A program made the position numbers and the translations under genes. Shown in pieces: positions 43,768 to 53,162 of a DNA stretch of 64,000 nucleotides (position 1 is its first letter; each line of letters starts with the position of its first letter). Under the pieces are notes generated by a model. That model saw only the letters and a list, made by a program, of their open reading frames with translations, was not told where the DNA came from and ran no database searches. This DNA comes from Ignavibacteriaceae bacterium (lineage in GTDB: Bacteria > Bacteroidota > Ignavibacteria > Ignavibacteriales > Ignavibacteriaceae), in NCBI GenBank assembly GCA_008933765.1, contig WBUK01000006.1, positions 62,001 through 126,000 on the forward strand, in the 5' to 3' direction.

Positions 43768-44196
43768 ATGAAACATAAAAACAGACCGGAAAACGCACGG
43801 GGTGTGTTTTTGTTGGCTTTTTTTTACATTGTTTTCAACATTCTCTCGCCGCATTTTCATCATCACCCGGGAGATGACGGCCACGAGGAGGCTGTGCTTC
43901 ATTCGCATCTTTTGGCTTTGCTTGGCGGGGTTGATTCCGATGATCATCAGAGCATGGATTTGGAGGACCTTCACTCGCCCTACAGCACTATATCGGGGGA
44001 TGACCATCAGGTTTTCAGCCGCGACGATGTCGTTTCTCCCGTAAACGAAGTGTCGGTTGTTACGGTTTGTGTTTCCGTTCCTTCACCTTTTGTCGGCACA
44101 CCGGAAATTTTAACGGAGCCACTTGTGCCCCGTCTTCTGTATCCGCGATTAACCCACACTGCGGGCAACACTTCACCCCCCACTTCGGTTATTTAA
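43768..44196 (+). CDS. His-rich exported protein heading the efflux operon
   Basis: No family is recognised. The 142-aa product has a basic start, a hydrophobic segment (GVFLLAFFYIVFNILS, about 12-27) and then a dense metal-binding-like stretch: PHFHHHPGDDGHEEAVLHSH, followed by DDHQ twice and ED pairs (about 28-82). The C-terminal third is Pro/Thr/Val-rich. It lies 44 bp before the outer-membrane efflux gene on the same strand, so it is probably the first gene of the operon. A periplasmic metal buffer or sensor feeding the pump is the likely role; the metal is unknown. Confidence 0.65.
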   Translation: MKHKNRPENARGVFLLAFFYIVFNILSPHFHHHPGDDGHEEAVLHSHLLALLGGVDSDDHQSMDLEDLHSPYSTISGDDHQVFSRDDVVSPVNEVSVVTVCVSVPSPFVGTPEILTEPLVPRLLYPRLTHTAGNTSPPTSVI

Positions 44197-44240
44197 CCTA
44201 ACACCTTTTATTTCAATAATTCAGAATTAACGGAGGCACT

Positions 44241-45455
44241 ATGAGGCTCGTGGGTCTCATTCTCGCTATTCTGACGGTTTGCGCCACTGCGGTGCTGCCT
44301 CAGTATAAAGTAAGTTTAAATGACGCAATAGAAATGGCGCTGAAAAATAACGCCGAGCTGGCAGGTTACGACGCCGCTGTCAACAAAGCCAGGATCGAAA
44401 TCACCGGTGCGGAGCAAATCCCCAACCCATCGTTCAGCTTTGCGTGGGAAAACCTGAAACTTGCCGATGAATCCGCCGGTGAGTGGGTAGCAGCCGCTTC
44501 GATGCCGCTTAATTTCCTGTGGGAGAGGCAACACGATATCGCTTCGAAAAACCAATTTTTCGAGGCGCAAAAGCTTCTTCGGGGGCAAGCTGAGGCTGAG
44601 CTTATCATTCGTCTGAAAACCGCCTACATGAACTACCATCAGCTCGGCTTGCTTGTAAGTGCATACGACACGGCTGTGGCACTTTTCAGCGAGATCGAAA
44701 AGGCGGCAGAGTGGAGAGTAAAAGCGGGCGACATTTCGGAATATGAACTGCAAAGAATCAGGTTAGAAACCAAAAAGTACCGAAATGACCTTAAATTGCT
44801 GCAACAGGAACGCGACCGCCTGCTGCTGGAACTTTGCGTAATTACCGGGGCACCCTCCGAACACAGAAGCTGGGAAACCGAATCGCTGCCGATTGACGAA
44901 ATTGACCTGAGAGAAGATGAAATTATTGAACTGGCGCTCAAAAACCGCTTTGACCTGAAAGCAATTGACATGATGATTGAAAGCGAACGACGAAACCTCT
45001 CCCTAAGCGAAGTAAAAAAACTGCCCGATATCGGCCTGGAAGCAGGATACAAAAGGCAGTTCGATAACTTTGCGGGGCCCGTTATTCAGCTGAGTGTGGA
45101 AATTCCGCTTTTCGATAAAAGCAAAAAAGAAACCGAACTTGCTAATGAGGAAATTAGAAACCTTAACCGCCATAAAACCCTGAAAACACAGGAAATTATC
45201 ACCCGTATCCGGTTTGCATTAGCGAAACACCACAGTGCTCACGATGCATACGAGAGCGACCGTGTTGACTACTCACAAGGCATGCTTGCGACTGCTTCGC
45301 TTGCTTACTCGAAAGGCGAGCTTTCACTGGTCGAATTTTTGGACGGCGTTGATTCTTTCATCAGCGGTGTAAAAATGAACACGGAACTGATGATCAGGCT
45401 GATCGAAGCGCATTATGAACTTGAAAACGCCGTAGGCATTAAAAACCTTAAGTGA
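44241..45455 (+). CDS. TolC-family outer-membrane efflux protein
   Basis: This is the outer-membrane channel of a tripartite RND pump (CusC/CzcC-like). The 404-aa product has a signal peptide (to about residue 21) and two TolC repeats, each with long amphipathic helices: SLNDAIEMALKNNAELAGYD in the first and a matching REDEIIELALKNRFDLKAID in the second, the usual internal duplication. Length is typical for CzcC-type proteins. GGAGG lies 6 bp before the ATG. It is followed by the fusion protein (32 bp) and the RND pump. Confidence 0.9.
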   Translation: MRLVGLILAILTVCATAVLPQYKVSLNDAIEMALKNNAELAGYDAAVNKARIEITGAEQIPNPSFSFAWENLKLADESAGEWVAAASMPLNFLWERQHDIASKNQFFEAQKLLRGQAEAELIIRLKTAYMNYHQLGLLVSAYDTAVALFSEIEKAAEWRVKAGDISEYELQRIRLETKKYRNDLKLLQQERDRLLLELCVITGAPSEHRSWETESLPIDEIDLREDEIIELALKNRFDLKAIDMMIESERRNLSLSEVKKLPDIGLEAGYKRQFDNFAGPVIQLSVEIPLFDKSKKETELANEEIRNLNRHKTLKTQEIITRIRFALAKHHSAHDAYESDRVDYSQGMLATASLAYSKGELSLVEFLDGVDSFISGVKMNTELMIRLIEAHYELENAVGIKNLK

Positions 45456-45487
45456 TTTAGATATAAGATTTTACGAAAAGAAATGTT

Positions 45488-46801
45488 ATGAAAAAGAGTA
45501 AAACGAAAGTTAGCATAAAGAAACGAAATATAACCGGTTTTTATATTTTGAAATTAGCACTGCTGAGGTTAGCCACTTTAAAATTAACCCCTTCAAGGTT
45601 AGCCCCCGTAAGATTAATTCTTTCAAAGATAATCCTGCTAATGCTGTTTTTGGCTTTTGCCGGCTGCGGCGGAAGTGGCGCCAATAAAAAGACGGAAAAC
45701 CCCAAAAAACAAAACGGAAAAACTTCCATTCAAGCAGACAACAATCAGCACGGTGAAAATGACGGGCTGATTACCTTAACAAAAGAAATTCAGGAGAAAA
45801 TTGGCTTGGAAACCGATGAGGCAACCGAGAAAGAGATTCAGCAAACTATCTCTGCAACCGGTGAGTTTATTGCAAAACCCGAGGGGCTTGCCAAAGTGGT
45901 TTCACCGCTAACGGGCATTATCTTAGCTGCGAAAAACAAGAATCTGCCGCGCGTGGGCACTTTTGTGAAAAAGGGTGCTGAGCTGATTTTTGTTTCGCCA
46001 ACGGCGGATGCCGAAGTGTATCTGCAAAAAATTAAAAGTGATTATTTCTTAGCGAAATCGGAGTTGGAAAGGGTGCAGTTGCTTTACGATAACAATGCAG
46101 TTGCAAAAAAACGGCTTGATGAAGCTAAAACCGACTTTGAAAACAAGCAGGCTATTTACAACGCACTTTCCGAGCAGGTGAAAATTACCGGAAACGGCTA
46201 CTCGATTGTGGCTCCAATTTCAGGATATGTTGAAGCTGTGCCCGTTTCGCTCGGAAGCCACATAACAGCCGGGCAGGAACTGATGACGATTATTAATTCT
46301 TCCCGACTGATTCTGCAGGTCAATGTGCCTGCCGCAAAATTTGAAGCCGCAAACCGGGCTAAAGAAGCTTCTTTTAAAGTTGAGGGACAGGATGAATTCT
46401 TTAAACTTTCTAAACTTGGCGGGAAGAAGGTGGCAGTTTCTTCAACCGTTAACTCTTCAAACCGCACCGTGCCGGTATTTTTTGAGTTCAGCAACCCCAA
46501 AAATTCGATTAAAATAGGGATGTTTGCCGAGGTTTTTCTGAAATCGGGTGGTTCGGAGTTTGGCGTTGCGATTCCCGAAGAAGCGATCGTGGATGAAGAC
46601 GGCGTAAGCACCGCTTTTGTGCGCATCGGGCCGGAACGGTTCGAGAAACGACCGGTTGAAATCGGGATGAAAAGCGAGGGATTCGTGCAGATTATTTCCG
46701 GCATTAAGCAGGGGGAAGTGGTGGTGACAAAGGGGGCGTATCAGGTTCGTTTGGCGCAACTTTCGAACGGCGCTTTAGCGAGCGACGGGCACGACCACTA
46801 A
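45488..46801 (+). CDS. RND efflux periplasmic adaptor (CusB/HlyD-like lipoprotein)
   Basis: The adaptor joins the inner-membrane pump to the outer channel. The 437-aa product has a lipobox at LAFAGC (Cys60), a lipoyl/hairpin core (about 115-250, with VVSPLTGIILAAKNK and a matching SIVAPISGYVEAVPVSLG), a beta-barrel and a C-terminal VIEIGMKSEG-like membrane-proximal domain. The region before the lipobox is oddly long: about 45 residues of five-residue units (LALLR LATLK LTPSR LAPVR LILSK). The true start may be Met52. The repeats look like an in-frame expansion. Confidence 0.88.
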   Translation: MKKSKTKVSIKKRNITGFYILKLALLRLATLKLTPSRLAPVRLILSKIILLMLFLAFAGCGGSGANKKTENPKKQNGKTSIQADNNQHGENDGLITLTKEIQEKIGLETDEATEKEIQQTISATGEFIAKPEGLAKVVSPLTGIILAAKNKNLPRVGTFVKKGAELIFVSPTADAEVYLQKIKSDYFLAKSELERVQLLYDNNAVAKKRLDEAKTDFENKQAIYNALSEQVKITGNGYSIVAPISGYVEAVPVSLGSHITAGQELMTIINSSRLILQVNVPAAKFEAANRAKEASFKVEGQDEFFKLSKLGGKKVAVSSTVNSSNRTVPVFFEFSNPKNSIKIGMFAEVFLKSGGSEFGVAIPEEAIVDEDGVSTAFVRIGPERFEKRPVEIGMKSEGFVQIISGIKQGEVVVTKGAYQVRLAQLSNGALASDGHDH

Positions 46802-46896
46802 CGAGAGGGGCAGAAAAATGAAGAACTTGCTTCGGCTGACCATTAAGAAAATTTCAGCAGGGCAAAAGGGCGGCAAAAGGGGGGAGGAACTTAGCT

Positions 46897-49800
46897 ATGT
46901 TTGATTATTTGATTCACTTCGCTCTTCAAAAGAGGGTGATTGTCCTGGTTTCTGCATTGATTTTGTTGATCGTCGGGACCTACACTGCGATAAAAATGCC
47001 CGTGGATGTATTCCCCGACCTAACGGCGCCCACAGTTGCCGTGCTTACCGAAGCGCCCGGAATGGCGGCGGAGGAAGTGGAGGCGTTGGTTTCGTTCCCG
47101 ATCGAATCCGCAATGAACGGCGCTACCGATGTGCGAAGAGTGCGCTCTTCGAGTGCTCAGGGGCTTTCGATTGTGTGGGTTGAGTTCGATTGGGGCACGG
47201 ATATCTTCCTTGCACGGCAGATTGTTTCAGAGAAACTGCAGACTGCCTCAAGCGGTTTACCCGAAGGGGCCGAAAAGCCCGTTATGGCGCCAATTTCTTC
47301 GATTATGGGGGAAATTATGTTGGTCTCAGTTTCCGTTGACCCTAAAAACAATCCGAATAAACTTACGGAAACTGACGCCAGAACGATTGCCGACAACGAA
47401 ATAAGCCGCAGGCTGCTTTCCGTAGGCGGGGTTTCGCAGGTGATTCCGCTCGGCGGAAGTGTTAAGCAATATCAGATTTTAATTTCGCCTGAAAAGCTTT
47501 CCTCTTACGGCGTAACGCTTCAGGAGGTGATGGCTGCCGCACGGGGGCTGAATCAAAACTCTTCAGGCGGGATCTACGCTAATTCCGGCAGCGAGTACCT
47601 GATCCGCGGTATCGGGCGTGTTTCCGATCTGAACGATATTAAAAAGAGCACGGTTGCCGTGCGCGACGGGGCGCCAATTCTGTTTGAAGATGTGGCGGAT
47701 GTTAAAATCGGCGTGAAAGATAAAATTGGCATCGGGGCAAAAAACACCAACCCGGCGGTGATTCTTACGGTGCAGAAACAGCCGCAGGCGAATACAGTGG
47801 AGCTGACTGAACGGATCGAAAAAACGATTGAAGAGATTAAAACAACCCTGCCCGCCGGGTTGGTGATCGATTCAAAAGCATACAGGCAGGCGGATTTTAT
47901 CGAAATTTCGATCGATAATGTGATGAGTGCGCTGCGCGACGGGATAATTTTGGTGATCGTGATAATTTTCCTTTTTTTGTGGAATTTCAGAACCACTTTC
48001 ATCTCCGTTACCGCCATCCCCCTTTCGATAATTATCACGGTAATTGTGTTTAAGCTGTTCGGTATAATGATAAACACGATGACGCTCGGAGGTATAGCCA
48101 TTGCAATCGGGGCATTAGTTGATGACGCAATTATCGATGTTGAAAATGTTTTCCGGCGCCTGAAAGAAAACAGCCAACTTCCACCGGAAAAGCGCTCGAA
48201 CCCCCTTTCAGTGGTGTTTGATGCCTCGAAGGAAATCCGTGCGCCGATGGTGAACGCTACAATTATTATTGTTTTGGTCTTTCTGCCGCTCTTTTTCCTG
48301 AGTGGGGTTGAGGGAAAACTGTTAAGACCGATGGGCTATGCCTATATGACCTCCATTTTTTCCTCGCTGTTGGTTGCCCTGATGGTTACACCCGTGCTTT
48401 CGTGGTACTTTTTCAAAAACCCGGAAAAACTTGCGCACCAGGGGGATACAAAGTTGGTTGAGTGGCTGAAAAAACACTACAACAAAGTGCTTATTTTTAC
48501 TCTTGATCACGCAAAAACGGTGATGGGCGTTGCACTTGTCGTTTTTTTGGGGACAATGGCGATAGTCCCGTTTTTGGGGCGGTCTTTTTTGCCGGCGTTC
48601 AGCGAGGGCTCTCTTACGATCGGGTTGGTTACACTTCCGGGAACTTCTTTAGAGGAGTCGGATAAGATCGGGCTGATTGCCGAACAGGCGATACTTTCGC
48701 ACGAAGAGGTTACTTCAACCGCACGGCGGACCGGAAGAGCGGAGCTTGACGAGCACACGCAAGGCTCCAACAGTTCGGAAATTGAGGTGCGGTATGAACT
48801 GAACGGCGGCACGCAGGAGGAGTTTTTGGCGCGCCTCAGGCACTCGTTGGAGACACTTCCCGGGACGAGCGTTACTATCGGGCAGCCGATCGGGCACAGG
48901 ATCGACCACATGCTTTCGGGAACGCGCGCAAACATCGCCGTGAAGGTCTTCGGGAAAGAGTTACAACCGCTGCGCTCTTACGCAAAACTTGTGAAAAAAG
49001 AGATGGAGGGGGTTGAAGGAGCGGTGGATGTGTCGGTGGAGCAGGAAACTGAGGTGCCACAGACACGGATTAAGTTTAACCGCCCGGTGCTTGCGCGTTA
49101 CGGCATCACCATTTCCGGGATTTCTGAGGCGATTTCCGTTGCGTTTGGAGGTGAGGTTGCATCGCAAATAAGGGAGGGGCAGAATAAATTTGACCTTATT
49201 GTCCGTTACAACGAGCGCAACAGAGGAAGTATCGATAAAATAAAGGACGCTTTGTTTGACATCCCAACCGGCGGGAAAGTCCCCTTAACCGAATTGGCAC
49301 AGGTGGTGAACGAAATGGGCCCCAACAGCATCAGCCGCGAAAATGTACATAGGAAAATTGTGGTGCAGGCGAATGTTGCCGGGCGCGACCTGAGAAGTGT
49401 TGTCGATGAAATGCGCGCAAAAATTGCGAAAAATGTGAAGTTTGAGCCGGGGTATTATGTCGAGTTCGGTGGGCAGTTCGAGAGCGAGCAGGAGGCTTCG
49501 AGAATTATTACGCTTTTGAGCATAGTATCTTTTGCGCTCATTCTGCTGATTCTGTTTTTGCAGTTCGGTAATTTTAAATACGCATTTATCATTTTGCTGA
49601 ACCTTCCTTTGGCGCTGATTGGCGGTGTGTGGGCTGTGTTTATTACGGATAAGATAATAAGTGTAGCCTCGTTGGTTGGTTTTATCACACTTTTTGGCGT
49701 GGCAACCCGAAACGGGATTTTGATGCTTTCGCACTACAAACACCTTATGGCAGAAGGGAGGGGGTTCAGAGAGACTGTTATACAAGGCTCGTTAGAGCGG

Positions 49801-49995
49801 CTGAACCCAATTTTGATGACCGCCCTGACCGCAGGGCTTGCGTTGGTTCCCTTGGTAATGGGAGGAGGCGAGCCGGGCAAAGAGATTGAAACACCGATGG
49901 CGGTTGTGATTCTGGGCGGGCTGATTACCTCTACACTGCTGAACATGATTGTTGTGCCCGCTGTATTTTATTTTGCAGGAGGGAAGAAGGAGTGA
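46897..49995 (+). CDS. RND efflux pump, heavy-metal (CusA/CzcA-like) type
   Basis: This is a proton-driven inner-membrane pump of 1032 aa with the RND layout: a first helix (about 13-30), a large periplasmic loop, six helices around 335-540 containing the proton-relay GALVDDAIIDVENVFRRL, a second large loop, and five more helices (about 860-1020). The N-terminus PVDVFPDLTAPTVAVLTEAPGMAAEEVE is characteristic of the metal-efflux (HME) branch. The adaptor, channel and a His-rich protein precede it. The metal or substrate cannot be fixed from sequence. GGAGG precedes the ATG, and a 28-codon frame (46818-46904) overlaps its start and may be translated. Confidence 0.92.
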   Translation: MFDYLIHFALQKRVIVLVSALILLIVGTYTAIKMPVDVFPDLTAPTVAVLTEAPGMAAEEVEALVSFPIESAMNGATDVRRVRSSSAQGLSIVWVEFDWGTDIFLARQIVSEKLQTASSGLPEGAEKPVMAPISSIMGEIMLVSVSVDPKNNPNKLTETDARTIADNEISRRLLSVGGVSQVIPLGGSVKQYQILISPEKLSSYGVTLQEVMAAARGLNQNSSGGIYANSGSEYLIRGIGRVSDLNDIKKSTVAVRDGAPILFEDVADVKIGVKDKIGIGAKNTNPAVILTVQKQPQANTVELTERIEKTIEEIKTTLPAGLVIDSKAYRQADFIEISIDNVMSALRDGIILVIVIIFLFLWNFRTTFISVTAIPLSIIITVIVFKLFGIMINTMTLGGIAIAIGALVDDAIIDVENVFRRLKENSQLPPEKRSNPLSVVFDASKEIRAPMVNATIIIVLVFLPLFFLSGVEGKLLRPMGYAYMTSIFSSLLVALMVTPVLSWYFFKNPEKLAHQGDTKLVEWLKKHYNKVLIFTLDHAKTVMGVALVVFLGTMAIVPFLGRSFLPAFSEGSLTIGLVTLPGTSLEESDKIGLIAEQAILSHEEVTSTARRTGRAELDEHTQGSNSSEIEVRYELNGGTQEEFLARLRHSLETLPGTSVTIGQPIGHRIDHMLSGTRANIAVKVFGKELQPLRSYAKLVKKEMEGVEGAVDVSVEQETEVPQTRIKFNRPVLARYGITISGISEAISVAFGGEVASQIREGQNKFDLIVRYNERNRGSIDKIKDALFDIPTGGKVPLTELAQVVNEMGPNSISRENVHRKIVVQANVAGRDLRSVVDEMRAKIAKNVKFEPGYYVEFGGQFESEQEASRIITLLSIVSFALILLILFLQFGNFKYAFIILLNLPLALIGGVWAVFITDKIISVASLVGFITLFGVATRNGILMLSHYKHLMAEGRGFRETVIQGSLERLNPILMTALTAGLALVPLVMGGGEPGKEIETPMAVVILGGLITSTLLNMIVVPAVFYFAGGKKE

Positions 49996-50406
49996 ATTTA
50001 AGTGTTGCTCTGTTATAGTGCTTTTTCCGGGCAGAGAGGGCTGTTGGAGGCTGCGCCGAAAACCGTGAGCTGTAAAAATATACCGGAGACAGAACCGGTA
50101 TGTAAACTCCGATGCGGGCTGCCCTGATGGTGGTTGGATTTTTTGCGGGCAACTGCGGGTGGCGTAAAAAATATGAAGCTTGCTTAGCTTATGAAAGCGG
50201 TGGAAGCAGCTAATATTGCTGATGAAGCCGCAACAAGTTGTGCGAAAGCGATGAAGCTTGTTTAGCTTATAAAAGCAATGGTCCTGTGAAGCTTATGTAA
50301 TGCGATGAAAGTTATGAAGCCTATGAAGCTGGTTTAATGTTTAAAAGGCACTTTTTCTTAATTTAAACTTAAGATTTTTAGATTTTGCAATTATCACTAT
50401 TGAATT
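49996..50406. other. Repeat-bearing intergenic region after the efflux operon
   Basis: No gene was found in 411 bp. It carries copies of ATGAAGCTTG(C/T)TTAGCTTAT at 50172 and 50251, with weaker ATGAAGC/GAAGCTTATG words to about 50335. No clear terminator was seen for the pump operon. Confidence 0.5.
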
Positions 50407-51549
50407 ATGGAGACAAAAATAATCCACAGGGAGGTTATATCACTTCCTGAGCAGCAGCTTCAAATGCTTAGATCCGGGTGGGGCACGGAGGCAATTGACG
50501 GAACTGTAACCGAAGCTATCACATATATTTCCGACGGCTGCGAGGTAACCGGCTTTTTCGCCTATCCGAAAGAATTGGCGGGCGTAGCTGCCGGGCTTCA
50601 GCCCTTTTTGGGCGGGGCAGAAGGTTCTTCCCTTAACGGCGGGCAGGGTTCAGGGGCGGTGGGCAATCGGTTTGGTGGTGGTTCTTTCGCTGACGGCGGG
50701 CAGGCTTCAGGGGTGGTGGGCAATCGGTTTGGTGGTGGTTCTTCTCCTGACGGCGGGCAGGGTTCAGGGGTGGTGGGCGCAGCAGCAACTTCAGCGGACA
50801 ACGAAACAAACAGTGTTACAACAACCTCATCAGAAACCAAAGCAAAAACCGGAACCGGGGCGGGAACAGAAACCGATGCAAAAAATACAAAACTTCCCTG
50901 CATAATCTGGAACAGGGGCGGCACAAAAGAGAGAGGCTTGATTGATAACTTCACCGCAAAAGGGATGTTCGGGCAATTAGCTTCGTGGGGCTTTGTGGTC
51001 TTCGCCTCGATGTACAGGCACGCTGCGGACGACGATAACCCCGACGAATTTGGCGGAAGTGAGCTTAACGACATTCTGAATCTGATGAAAATTGCTGAAG
51101 AAATTCCTTTTGCTGACACTTCACGCTGGGCGATGGAAGGGTGGAGCCGTGGTGGGCTGATGGCGTATCTCGCTCTGAGAAAAAGACCCGATATTAAAGT
51201 GGCGGTAATCTCCGGAGGCATCGCGGATATCGCCGAGTGCTGCAACACGGTACCCAGAATTAACGAAATAATTCAAAACTTAGTGAAAACCGAAGGCACC
51301 GGCACATACGAGGCGCGCTCTGCTGTCGCTTTTGCAGATCAACTCCCCCGAAACTGCAAATATCTGATTATCCACGGCACTAACGACACTGTGGTTCCGC
51401 CGAAACAGGCACTGAAAATCTCCGAGAAGTTCTTAGAATTTGGCTTTTTCTTCCGTATGATATTGATTGAAGAGGCGGATCACTTCCTTAAAGGCAAAAA
51501 AAAGGAGGTGGATGCACTCCGAAAAGAATGGCTGCAGAAGTATATCTAA
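50407..51549 (+). CDS. Alpha/beta hydrolase (S9 / dienelactone-hydrolase-like) with a Gly-rich repeat insertion
   Basis: This 380-aa hydrolase resembles the prolyl-oligopeptidase (S9) or dienelactone group. Predicted triad: Ser247 in EGWSRGG, Asp327 in HGTNDTVVPP and His359 in EEADHF. The strand LPCIIWNRGGTKERG (163-177) starts the core. Between about residues 67 and 160 lies an unusual insertion: 22-residue units GGQGSGAVGNRFGGGSFAD, repeated about 2.5 times, then a Thr/Ala/Glu-rich stretch. The insertion sits in a loop and may be disordered. No signal peptide is visible. Its substrate is unknown. The last 50 bp are tandemly duplicated after the stop. Confidence 0.8.
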   Translation: METKIIHREVISLPEQQLQMLRSGWGTEAIDGTVTEAITYISDGCEVTGFFAYPKELAGVAAGLQPFLGGAEGSSLNGGQGSGAVGNRFGGGSFADGGQASGVVGNRFGGGSSPDGGQGSGVVGAAATSADNETNSVTTTSSETKAKTGTGAGTETDAKNTKLPCIIWNRGGTKERGLIDNFTAKGMFGQLASWGFVVFASMYRHAADDDNPDEFGGSELNDILNLMKIAEEIPFADTSRWAMEGWSRGGLMAYLALRKRPDIKVAVISGGIADIAECCNTVPRINEIIQNLVKTEGTGTYEARSAVAFADQLPRNCKYLIIHGTNDTVVPPKQALKISEKFLEFGFFFRMILIEEADHFLKGKKKEVDALRKEWLQKYI

Positions 51550-51607
51550 GACCGCAAGAGGTGGATGCACTCCGCAAAGAATTGTCGCAGAAGTATATCT
51601 AAGACCG
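51505..51607 (+). repeat. Tandem duplication of the hydrolase gene 3' end (53-bp period)
   Basis: GAGGTGGATGCACTCCG followed by the last codons and TAAGACCGC occurs at 51505 and again at 51558. The second copy has no upstream gene, so it is a dead duplicate. A separate duplicate TTTCCAAATTTTGCACC follows near 51630 and 51650. Confidence 0.8.
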
Positions 51608-51803
51608 CAATTTGAGTGAAAACATCATTTTTTCCAAATTTTGCACCCGGGTTATTTCCAAATTTTGCACCGGGCTGATAACCACGGCACACCCTTTGTT
51701 CACCCGTTAAAAGCCTTAGCTCTCACTAAAAACACCCGTTAACACGGAAAAATTTCACATCTTGCAAAGATAATTTTTAATTTTTTGCGATAATTCTGAT
51801 TAG

Positions 51804-52889
51804 ATGAAGAAAATATTATTAGTTGTGGGCGCCCGACCGAACTTTATGAAGGTTGCGCCCGTTTATAAGGAGTTCAAAAAACACCCCGATAAAGCAGAGG
51901 TGCGGCTTTGTCACACGGGGCAGCACTACGATGTGAAGATGTCGGATGTCTTTTTTCAGCAATTAGGGATTCCCGAGCCGGATTTCTACCTCGGCGTGGG
52001 GAGCGCATCGCACGCAGTTCAAACCGCAAACATTATGACCGAATTTGAAAAAGTTTGTTTGGAAATGCAGCCGGATGTTGTGCTGGTTGCTGGCGATGTG
52101 AACTCAACCATTGCCTGCGGGTTGGTTGCCGTGAAACTCCACATTAAGTTGGGGCACATCGAAGCCGGGCTAAGAAGCTTCGACCGCACAATGCCCGAAG
52201 AAATAAACCGTCTGCTGACTGATGCCATTTCCGATTACCTGTTTGTTACCGAAAAAAGCGGATTGGAGAACCTGAAAAATGAAGGCGTGCCGGATGAAAA
52301 AATAATTTTTACCGGAAACTGCATGATCGATACTTTGGTTAACTTTCTGCCCAAAGTGGAAGAAAGCGACACTTCCGACAGGCTTGGCGTGAAACCGGGC
52401 GAGTATATTCTGCTTACTTTCCATCGCCCGGCAAATGTGGATACAGCGGAATTTTTTGTGAACTTGCGCGATTTTGTGGCTAAATATGGGCGAAATCATA
52501 AGATTCTCTTCCCGATTCACCCCAGAACGCGCGCAAATATGAAGAACTTCGGCGCGGAAATTGACGATGAAAACCTGATTATGACCGAGCCGTTAAGCTA
52601 CCTTGATTTTCTGCATGTTATGAGATATGCCAAGGTGGTGGTTACCGATTCAGGCGGTGTGCAGGAGGAAACGACTTATCTCGGCGTCCCCTGCATTACC
52701 GTGCGAGATAATACCGAACGCCCGATTACCGTGGAAGTGGGGACAAATATCCTCGCCGGGACAGATTTTCGGAATGTTTTCGCCGCGTTGGATGACCTGC
52801 TCGCCGGAAATGTGAAAAAAGGCGCAATCCCCGATCTGTGGGATGGACAGGCAGCCTCACGCGTTGTTGACGGGCTGCTTAACCGTTGA
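51804..52889 (+). CDS. wecB: UDP-N-acetylglucosamine 2-epimerase (non-hydrolysing)
   Basis: It converts UDP-GlcNAc to UDP-ManNAc, a precursor for surface polysaccharides. The 361-aa product has the family start ILLVVGARPNFMKVAPVYK, the catalytic-core motif GHIEAGLRSFDRTMPEEINR (about 111-130), and the C-terminal DSGGVQEETTYLGVPCITVRDNTERP that binds the sugar nucleotide. Full length and soluble. No other polysaccharide genes are nearby, so it is probably a single-gene unit supplying ManNAc elsewhere. Confidence 0.95.
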   Translation: MKKILLVVGARPNFMKVAPVYKEFKKHPDKAEVRLCHTGQHYDVKMSDVFFQQLGIPEPDFYLGVGSASHAVQTANIMTEFEKVCLEMQPDVVLVAGDVNSTIACGLVAVKLHIKLGHIEAGLRSFDRTMPEEINRLLTDAISDYLFVTEKSGLENLKNEGVPDEKIIFTGNCMIDTLVNFLPKVEESDTSDRLGVKPGEYILLTFHRPANVDTAEFFVNLRDFVAKYGRNHKILFPIHPRTRANMKNFGAEIDDENLIMTEPLSYLDFLHVMRYAKVVVTDSGGVQEETTYLGVPCITVRDNTERPITVEVGTNILAGTDFRNVFAALDDLLAGNVKKGAIPDLWDGQAASRVVDGLLNR

Positions 52890-53162
52890 AACTGCCGCCC
52901 GGTTGGGCATATATGGGCAAGTTAAAAAAAAAGAGAGAAAAGAAAAAAAGTTGCAGCCGGGTTGAAAGGATAGGAGGGTGTAGCCGGGTTAAAAGGGCAC
53001 AGGAGGGTGCCACAAAAGGATTTTAGGGCTCTTTAAAAAGAATGAATCATAAAAGTGCAGCCAAATTCAAGAAAAATTTCCGCTGAATTTCCACTAAAGC
53101 TTTCAGGACTTTTGAATTTTTAGGGCGTTTATATTGAAAAAATAGAATCATACATTTTTACG

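Noticed and set aside
45541..45729. Antisense pentapeptide-repeat protein
   Set aside because: It is only 62 codons, lies opposite a conserved adaptor gene, has no ribosome site, and is explained by the repeat DNA.
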